This document shows positions 1 to 4,276 of a stretch of 7,383 nt of DNA, piece by piece. The stretch lies in the NCBI GenBank assembly GCA_027019045.1, contig JALUXI010000239.1:1-7383 (forward strand), in the 5' to 3' direction. Origin of the DNA: Piscirickettsiaceae bacterium. GTDB taxonomy: Bacteria > Pseudomonadota > Gammaproteobacteria > Thiomicrospirales > Thiomicrospiraceae. Position 1 is the stretch's first letter, and each line of letters begins with the position of its first letter. The translations under genes were made by a program, and so were the position numbers. The notes beneath the pieces were generated by a model, which had not been told where the DNA came from, searched no databases, and saw only the letters and a list, made by a program, of their open reading frames with translations.

Positions 1-60
1 AGAGTCGGGGAATTTTAGCCTTTTTTATCCGTGTACCCATCTCGTGTAAAGCTCTCACTA

Positions 61-192
61 TTGTAAACTCACATTTTCCGCCTTGACCTGGCGCATTCTA
101 GGCGCAATCTGAACGATTTTGTTAGAGAGATTTTATAAACAATATATGCATAATGAATATCCACGCTTATGCAAAGCTCTCAATCGTCCAGC
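61..192. repeat. 132-bp direct repeat, copy A
   Basis: This segment recurs at 241-372, displaced by exactly 180 bases. I count four substitutions in 132 positions (86/266, 91/271, 139/319, 163/343) and no gaps. Similarity stops abruptly at both ends (60/240 and 193/373). High identity with no indels in non-coding DNA points to a recent local duplication, or to two insertions of one element. The segment includes most of the hairpin at 92-207. The motif AAAGCTCTCA just before the copy (48-57) resembles the repeat's own end (173-182), so remnants of a further copy may lie to the left. Confidence 0.95.
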
Positions 193-207
193 ACTCGCCA
201 AAGTGCG
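92..207. repeat. Long imperfect hairpin element, first copy
   Basis: The arms pair in nested order. CGCA (92-95) pairs with TGCG (204-207) and GGCG (101-104) with CGCC (196-199). CTGAACGATT (109-118) pairs with AATCGTCCAG (182-191) with one mismatch. GAGAG (125-129) pairs with CTCTC (177-181), and GCATAA (148-153) with TTATGC (167-172). The AT-rich tip contains the tract ATATATGCATAATGAATAT. The shape fits a miniature foldback element or a structured RNA. Since it is nearly palindromic, no strand can be assigned. No transposase or clear target-site duplication is visible. Confidence 0.7.
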
Positions 208-284
208 TCATTTCTTCGTTGGAAAATGGTCATTTACCATTTGTAAACTCACATTTTCCGCCTTGGCCTGACGCATTCTAGGCG
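196..284. repeat. Palindromic spacer between the two hairpins (dispersed repeat)
   Basis: The segment is itself an imperfect palindrome. CGCC..TGCGT (196-208) faces ACGCA..GGCG (271-284). GGAAAATG (221-228) faces CATTTTCC (252-259). The centre has the alternative AAATGGT (224-230) / ACCATTT (236-242). Bases 217-237 match the complement of 2213-2233 at 20 of 21 positions. The shared words GCCTTG and GCAATCTG follow in the same order in both places. Its outer arms are also arms of the flanking hairpins, so the foldings compete. Confidence 0.7.
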
Positions 285-372
285 CAATCTGAACGATTTT
301 GTTAGAGAGATTTTATAAGCAATATATGCATAATGAATATCCTCGCTTATGCAAAGCTCTCAATCGTCCAGC
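241..372. repeat. 132-bp direct repeat, copy B
   Basis: This is the second copy of the repeat at 61-192, 128 of 132 identical and in the same orientation. The 48 bases between the copies (193-240) belong to a palindromic spacer that has a diverged inverted relative at 2166-2255. Copy B lies inside the purD leader, ending about 130 bases before the purD start. It carries no open reading frame worth calling. Confidence 0.95.
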
Positions 373-385
373 TCACGCCTAGAAT
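275..385. repeat. Long imperfect hairpin element, second copy
   Basis: This copy has the better-paired outer arms: ATTCTAGGCG (275-284) is the perfect reverse complement of CGCCTAGAAT (376-385). Inside, a 4x4 internal loop separates it from CTGAACGATT (289-298) paired with AATCGTCCAG (362-371, one mismatch). Then come GAGAG (305-309) with CTCTC (357-361) and ATAAGC (315-320) with GCTTAT (345-350). That innermost helix is perfect here but has one mismatch in the first copy (ATAAAC). The foldback spans 111 bases and lies wholly in the purD leader. A mobile-element relic and a functional leader RNA are both possible. Confidence 0.75.
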
Positions 386-405
386 ACACTTGGTTGAGGT
401 GCAAT

Positions 406-461
406 CTGAACGTTTTTACGAGTAAGGAAATTTGCAAGCCATTGCTTAGCTCTCGCTTCAG
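406..461. repeat. Degenerate third hairpin of the leader
   Basis: A smaller foldback has the same core word as the two large copies (GCAATCTGAACG, 401-412). CTGAA (406-410) pairs with TTCAG (457-461), CGAG (419-422) with CTCG (452-455), and AAGC (436-439) with GCTT (444-447) around a CATT loop. It looks like a shortened, diverged relative of the hairpins at 92-207 and 275-385. Its right arm TTCAG is also the left arm of the dyad at 457-475, so both structures cannot form at once. Confidence 0.45.
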
Positions 462-475
462 ATGCATCATCTGAA
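457..475 (+). promoter_or_regulatory. Perfect 8-bp dyad just upstream of purD
   Basis: TTCAGATG and CATCTGAA are perfect reverse complements around a CAT loop. Three bases (CGA) then lead into T5 (479-483). The dyad ends 29 bases before the purD start and 15 bases before its AAAAGGAA ribosome binding site. Its right arm is part of the repeat core ATCTGAACGATTTT (469-482), identical at 107-120 and 287-300. A weak terminator, an operator or a simple repeat remnant would all fit. It does not resemble the PurR box. Confidence 0.4.
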
Positions 476-504
476 CGATTTTTACAGAACAAAAGGAACA
501 GAAA

Positions 505-1791
505 ATGAAAGTCATGATTATTGGAAGTGGTGGTCGGGAACATGCCTTGGCTTGGAAAGCGGCCCAAGGTGACTCGGTGAGCCAAGTGTTTGTTGCCCCT
601 GGCAATGCGGGGACAGAATTAGAACCCAATTTGACCAATGTCAATATAGCGGTCACCGATTTAGACGGTTTGGTGGATTTTGCCAAAACAGAAGGGATTG
701 ATTTAACCATTGTTGGGCCTGAAGTGCCATTGGTGAAAGGGGTCGTAGATGCCTTCCAAGCAGCCAACCTCAAATGTTTTGGCCCCACTGCCGCTGCGGC
801 ACAACTGGAAGGCTCCAAAGCCTTCTCCAAAGACTTCCTTGCCAAGCACAATATCCCCACTGCTGCCTATGAAGTCTTTACCGAAATCGCCCCCGCTCAC
901 GCCTACTTAGACAAAGTCGGCGCACCGATTGTGATTAAAGCCGATGGCTTAGCGGCTGGAAAAGGGGTGATTTTGGCGGATACTGTTGAAGAAGCCAAAG
1001 CCGCTGTGGAGGATATGCTTGCAGGCAATAAATTTGGGGATGCAGGTGCCAGAGTGGTGATAGAAGAGTTCTTAACGGGCGAAGAAGCCAGCTTTATTGT
1101 GATGGCAGATGGCAAAAACATTCTGCCCATGGCCTCTTCTCAAGACCACAAAGCCCGCAATAATGGCGATACAGGCCCCAATACAGGTGGCATGGGAGCC
1201 TACACCCCTGCGCCTGTGGTCACCCCTGAAATCCATGACCGCATTATGAATGAAGTCATCCGCCCTACCATTGATGGCATGGCAGAAGATGGCTTGCCTT
1301 ACACTGGCTTCCTCTATGCGGGTATTATGGTGGCTGAAGATGGTACGCCGAAAGTGCTCGAATTCAACTGCCGTTTTGGTGATCCTGAAACCCAACCCAT
1401 TATGATGCGTCTGCAATCTGATTTAGCTCAACTCTGCCTCGCTGCTTTAGAAGGCAAGCTGGATACGGCAGAAGCTCAGTGGGATGACCGAGCTGCACTC
1501 GGTGTGGTCATGGCCGCTGAAGGCTACCCTGAAAGTGCCAGAACAGGTGATGTCATTGAAGGCTTGGATCAAATTCAAGGGGATGATTTAAAAGTCTTCC
1601 ATGCAGGGACGGCACTGAATGACCAAGGTGAAGTCATGACTGCAGGCGGACGGGTTCTGTGCGTGACCGCTTTAGGTAAGACAGTGGCCGAAGCTCAAAA
1701 ACGCGCCTATGAAGGCGTAAGCAAAATCCACTGGCCAGGTGCCTACTACCGTACCGACATCGGTCACCGAGCCATTGCCCGAGGTCAATAA
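505..1791 (+). CDS. purD: Phosphoribosylamine-glycine ligase (GARS)
   Basis: This cytosolic enzyme carries out the second step of de novo purine synthesis, joining glycine to phosphoribosylamine with ATP to give GAR. The 428 residues match the family's usual length (E. coli about 429). Seen in order: the N-terminal GSGGREHALAWK (7-18), VGPE (70-73), the ATP-grasp loop KADGLAAGKGV (145-155), the QDHK..N.GDTGPNTGGMGAY stretch (213-233), EFNCRFGDPE with the GARS signature (286-295), and the C-terminal GGRVLCV region (381-387). The ATG follows AAAAGGAA (491-498) at good spacing, and the protein begins as the family does. No purH or other pur gene lies in the 504 bases upstream, so if a purH-purD operon exists it is interrupted by the repeat leader. 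The gene ends at a strong intrinsic terminator. Apparent frames on the opposite strand are shadows. Confidence 0.98.
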   Translation: MKVMIIGSGGREHALAWKAAQGDSVSQVFVAPGNAGTELEPNLTNVNIAVTDLDGLVDFAKTEGIDLTIVGPEVPLVKGVVDAFQAANLKCFGPTAAAAQLEGSKAFSKDFLAKHNIPTAAYEVFTEIAPAHAYLDKVGAPIVIKADGLAAGKGVILADTVEEAKAAVEDMLAGNKFGDAGARVVIEEFLTGEEASFIVMADGKNILPMASSQDHKARNNGDTGPNTGGMGAYTPAPVVTPEIHDRIMNEVIRPTIDGMAEDGLPYTGFLYAGIMVAEDGTPKVLEFNCRFGDPETQPIMMRLQSDLAQLCLAALEGKLDTAEAQWDDRAALGVVMAAEGYPESARTGDVIEGLDQIQGDDLKVFHAGTALNDQGEVMTAGGRVLCVTALGKTVAEAQKRAYEGVSKIHWPGAYYRTDIGHRAIARGQ

Positions 1792-1815
1792 CACGCGACC
1801 TTATTCAAAGTTCTA

Positions 1816-1846
1816 AAGCCCACGACATCCTCGTGGGCTTTTTTTA
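1816..1846 (+). terminator. Rho-independent terminator of purD
   Basis: AAGCCCACGA (1816-1825) and TCGTGGGCTT (1831-1840) form a perfect 10-bp stem around a CATCC loop. A T run follows (T5 at 1841-1845, continuous with the stem's last two T). It starts 25 bases after the purD stop, so purD should end here and the comFB-like gene should have its own promoter. Confidence 0.95.
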
Positions 1847-1894
1847 TACCTCACATTGCGTTATAGTGAAAGCTCGGTACAAAGGAGAATCAAA

Positions 1895-2152
1895 ATGGCT
1901 AATTTCGACAGCATCCATAACTACTATGAACGCCTCGTGATTGAAGAGATTGAAGATCACTACGAAGATAAAAACCTAACTGACGAGCAACTGGCAGATC
2001 TTGCCTGTATTGCCCTCAACCACTTGCCGCCTCGTTATATCCGTCATGACATTGATATGTCCTTCTATCTGTCGCCAGAAGAGTGGAAGGAAACTCACCA
2101 TAGAGTAAAAAAAGCGGTGGAAGCGGGCTTTAAAATGCTAAAAAACAGCTAA
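1895..2152 (+). CDS. ComFB-family small protein
   Basis: The 85-residue cytosolic protein has no signal peptide or membrane segment. It carries the family's central motif, seen here as CIALNHLPPRYIRHDIDM (38-55), after an acidic N-terminal helix (YERLVIEEIEDHYED, 11-25) and before a basic C-terminal helix (EEWKETHHRVKKAVEAGFKML, in 62-82). The family is named after the B. subtilis late-competence operon gene. More recent work proposes ComFB proteins as cyclic dinucleotide receptors, so a signalling role is plausible but is inference here. I chose the ATG at 1895 because AAAGGAGAA (1881-1889) sits just ahead. The in-frame start at 1856 would add 13 unrelated residues and no ribosome site. A weak -10-like TATAGT (1862-1867) precedes it without a clear -35. 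Only one cysteine (C38) is present, so a multi-cysteine metal site is not expected. Confidence 0.88.
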   Translation: MANFDSIHNYYERLVIEEIEDHYEDKNLTDEQLADLACIALNHLPPRYIRHDIDMSFYLSPEEWKETHHRVKKAVEAGFKMLKNS

Positions 2153-2165
2153 CTTCGTAACGGCG

Positions 2166-2255
2166 CAGATTGCCCCTGAAATTCCGTCAATTCAAGGCAG
2201 AATGTTCATTCAGTAAATGACCATTTACCAACGCAGAAGTGTTGGATTTCAAGGG
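2166..2255 (-). repeat. Diverged inverted copy of the palindromic repeat
   Basis: Read on the minus strand, this gap between convergent genes repeats the word order of 196-291: CGTTGG, AAATGGTCATTTAC, GCCTTG, GCAATCTG. The stretch 2213-2233 matches the complement of 217-237 at 20 of 21 bases. It is palindromic too: GTAAATG (2213-2219) and CATTTAC (2222-2228) are perfect arms around AC, and CCCCTGAAATTCC (2173-2185) faces GGATTTCAAGGG (2244-2255). The outer arms differ in sequence from those at 196-284, yet complementarity is kept. It could stop transcription from both sides, although no T run follows the arms. Confidence 0.7.
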
Positions 2256-2279
2256 TGAGCCGAGGAGTTACCTAGCTTC

Positions 2280-2936
2280 TTAAGCAAGCTCAATGACAAA
2301 CACCTCTTCTTTAATCGGATGCCCTTTGCGTTGGCTATTCACTTCTGCCAGCTGTTCAATTCTGTATGCCTGAGAAAAAAGATGATGCACTTCGGCTTTT
2401 GAGACCGCAAAAGGTGGACCTTGCATTAACGATTGATCATAGTCCATCGTAACCAATAAAATCTTTGTCCCCGCTGGCAGAATCTGCTGCAGATGTGCCA
2501 CATATTGCACTCGCATTTCCAAAGGTAAAGCCACCAAAGCGGCACGATCATACACCGCTTTCACCTCACGACACTGCTCGGCGGTCAATTGAAAAAAGTC
2601 ACCGCATAAAATCCCCAGTCCCACTGTCTCCTGTCCACTCTCTTGTGGTAAATGCCAAAATTCAAACGCACCTTGCGGCTGAGCAACCAATGGTAAATCC
2701 TGCTCTTGCTGAAACTGACGCACTGCCAAGGGACTTAGCTCCACACCGCATACCTCTAAGCCCTGCTGCCAGAGCCACACCAAATCGACACTTTTACCAC
2801 ACAGCGGCACCAAAACTTTGTCGCCTTTCGATAATTTCAACTCGGCAAAATAGCGTTTCAAGAAAGGGTTGACCTCCTCCATATGAAAACCAATCTGCCC
2901 TGCTTCCCAACGCTGATGCCAAAATTCAAACTCCAT
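2280..2936 (-). CDS. tpm: Thiopurine S-methyltransferase
   Basis: This is a SAM-dependent methyltransferase of the TPMT family. Bacterial members methylate thiopurines, and some methylate selenium or tellurium oxyanions; the physiological substrate here is unknown. The 218 residues equal the usual bacterial length. Motifs seen: FWHQRWE..QIGFH (5-18), the SAM-binding VPLCGKSVDLVWL (43-55), VELSPLAV (65-72), the acidic YDRAALVALP (129-138) and PPFAVS (174-179). The ATG at 2936 is preferred over a TTG one codon earlier because AGGAG (2947-2943 on the minus strand) lies six bases ahead. The gene is monocistronic in this view, convergent with the comFB-like gene and divergent from the ScsD-like gene across 52 bases that must hold both promoters. 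I could not pick convincing -35/-10 pairs there. Confidence 0.96.
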   Translation of the reverse strand: MEFEFWHQRWEAGQIGFHMEEVNPFLKRYFAELKLSKGDKVLVPLCGKSVDLVWLWQQGLEVCGVELSPLAVRQFQQEQDLPLVAQPQGAFEFWHLPQESGQETVGLGILCGDFFQLTAEQCREVKAVYDRAALVALPLEMRVQYVAHLQQILPAGTKILLVTMDYDQSLMQGPPFAVSKAEVHHLFSQAYRIEQLAEVNSQRKGHPIKEEVFVIELA

Positions 2937-2988
2937 CAAACTCTCCTACCATGATAAGATAGCTCTATTCTAAATGGAGTAATGGGAT

Positions 2989-3579
2989 ATGAGTAGAAAA
3001 AAACGGACGATAAAGCGATTTGATCCAACATTTGATCCCTTCGATACCCGAACCCCAAAGCAACAGGATTTACCTTTTTTGAAACGCAAATGGGTGCAAA
3101 ATACACTATGGCTCCTCTTTTTTCTTGCGCTCTATTTAACGATGCGTCACTTTCAGCAAGGTCAAGTCATTAAAGACCATATCCCGCCTGTTCAACTGAC
3201 AACGATTACAGGAAAAACGATTGACCTTTCCAAGCCTCAACCTCGTCCTTACCTGATTCATTTCTGGGGAACTTGGTGCCCTGTTTGTAACTATGAACAT
3301 GATGCCATTCGTCGCCTATCCAACGACTATACTGTCATTGCCATTGCGGTTAAATCCACCAATAAAGAAACTTTGCTTCAGTTCTCTCGAGAACATTTCA
3401 TCCCTTTTGACATCATTGTCAATGACTTTGATGGCAAGCTGATGGAGAAATTTAAAATTCCCGCTGTCCCCACCGACCTTTATGTGATGCCCAATGGAGA
3501 TATTCGTTTTGTGGAAGTGGGCTTTACGACCTACTTTGGCTTTTACTTACGACTCTGGTGGTTAGAACATTTTGGCTAA
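2989..3579 (+). CDS. Membrane-anchored thioredoxin-fold disulfide oxidoreductase (ScsD/TlpA-like)
   Basis: This 196-residue protein has a basic cytoplasmic N-terminus (1-37), one membrane anchor (about 38-52, LWLLFFLALYL core) and a thioredoxin-like domain expected in the periplasm. The active site is WCPVC with cysteines 97 and 100. The cis-proline is P161 (AVPTDLYV), and a substrate loop NGDIRFVEVGFTT precedes a C-terminal LRLWWLEHF of the sort seen in ScsD-type proteins. Such proteins reduce or shuffle disulfides in envelope proteins, for example in copper tolerance or cytochrome maturation. No scsA/B/C, ccm or copper genes are nearby, so the client is unknown. The N-terminal tail (FDPTFDPFDTRTPKQQ, 11-26) is rather long. 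GGAG (2976-2979) lies nine bases before the ATG. The next gene starts at or across this stop codon, so translational coupling is likely. Confidence 0.9.
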   Translation: MSRKKRTIKRFDPTFDPFDTRTPKQQDLPFLKRKWVQNTLWLLFFLALYLTMRHFQQGQVIKDHIPPVQLTTITGKTIDLSKPQPRPYLIHFWGTWCPVCNYEHDAIRRLSNDYTVIAIAVKSTNKETLLQFSREHFIPFDIIVNDFDGKLMEKFKIPAVPTDLYVMPNGDIRFVEVGFTTYFGFYLRLWWLEHFG

Positions 3580-4252
3580 GGTGACCAAACGATACGGCGG
3601 CGAGCTAATTTTTTGCGAAAGAGACGAATGGGGGCTGGTAGAAGTGGTCGAAACCACCAGTAGCCGTAGCCTACACTTTGGCTCCCCAGTTGAGCAGAGT
3701 TGTCTCTACTTTCACGCCCCCTTTACCTTGGCACATGAGTATCAAGCTCAACTGCTGGATCTGATTTTAGAAGCCGATTTCCCGATTCATCAACTCTTGA
3801 TGCTCGGTTTAGGCGGGGGCAGCTTGATGAGCCAACTCCTCCCCTGTCTACCCGATACTCAATGCACTGCGGTGGAACTACGGCAAACCGTTATTGAAGT
3901 GGCTCACGACTTTTTCCAACTCCCCCACTCACCACAACTGCACTGCCTTGCTGAAGATGCTGCCCTGTTTGTCGCCAAAGACCGCCAGCAATATGATGTC
4001 ATCGTCATGGATCTTTATGATGAGAACGGACTGCCCCCCGACTTCACCACCGACACCTTTCATCAACTCCTTTTTGAGCGACTCAATACACCCAGTATGC
4101 TGCTGATTAACCTCTGGCAAACCACGCCCCGTCTCACCCAACCTATCCTCAACTTCTGGCAGCAGCAAGCCAAGAAGCACCCCAACCTTGAGCTCCACAC
4201 CCACCCAATTCACTCAAGCCAAAATTTGATTCTCCAACTTCTGCTAAAATAA
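3572..4252 (+). CDS. Spermidine-synthase-like SAM-fold protein
   Basis: The 226-residue protein has a Rossmann methyltransferase core of the polyamine-synthase type: the nucleotide loop LMLGLGGGSL (76-85), ribose-binding acidic AVELR (100-104), EDA (128-130) and YDVIVMDLYDENGLP (141-155). That last stretch lies where spermidine synthase has its catalytic aspartate. It is well short of SpeE (about 290 residues), and the N-terminal part that gates the polyamine pocket is reduced. Many such proteins are annotated spermidine synthase without proof, so the true substrate is open. No ATG is available in the first 70 residues. The start is TTG at 3572, which overlaps the upstream stop, or GTG at 3581 directly after it; neither has a strong ribosome site (GGTGG at 3557-3561 favours TTG slightly). 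uup follows after 24 bases, suggesting one operon. Confidence 0.82.
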   Translation: MAKVTKRYGGELIFCERDEWGLVEVVETTSSRSLHFGSPVEQSCLYFHAPFTLAHEYQAQLLDLILEADFPIHQLLMLGLGGGSLMSQLLPCLPDTQCTAVELRQTVIEVAHDFFQLPHSPQLHCLAEDAALFVAKDRQQYDVIVMDLYDENGLPPDFTTDTFHQLLFERLNTPSMLLINLWQTTPRLTQPILNFWQQQAKKHPNLELHTHPIHSSQNLILQLLLK

Positions 4253-4276
4253 TCTCTTTTTGAAAGTTGAACACCC

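Noticed and set aside
1..30. TTTTAGCCTTTTTTAT near the left edge as the end of an upstream gene's terminator
   Set aside because: A matching left stem arm is not present in the window, so a hairpin cannot be shown.
127..155. TATAAA, TATAAG and CATAAT in the hairpin tips as promoter -10 boxes
   Set aside because: No -35-like hexamer lies 16-18 bases upstream in either copy, and AT-rich loops produce such matches by chance.
201..208. AAGTGCGT as a Pasteurellaceae-type DNA uptake sequence
   Set aside because: It differs from the AAGTGCGGT core, is not repeated elsewhere, and is explained as an arm of the palindromic repeat.
61..372. CRISPR array or tandem satellite
   Set aside because: There are only two full copies, the unit is 132 bp with internal dyads, and the spacer is itself palindromic, so it fits a foldback element better.
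1..504. A PurR operator (ACGCAAACG/TTTGCGT type) controlling purD
   Set aside because: No match to the palindrome was found; the dyad at 457-475 is unrelated.
360..900. Minus-strand open frames of 166, 68 and 65 codons overlapping the purD start
   Set aside because: They lie opposite the well-supported purD coding sequence or in the repeat leader, have low-complexity composition and no recognisable family. The same holds for the other frames antisense to purD, tpm, uup and the permease.
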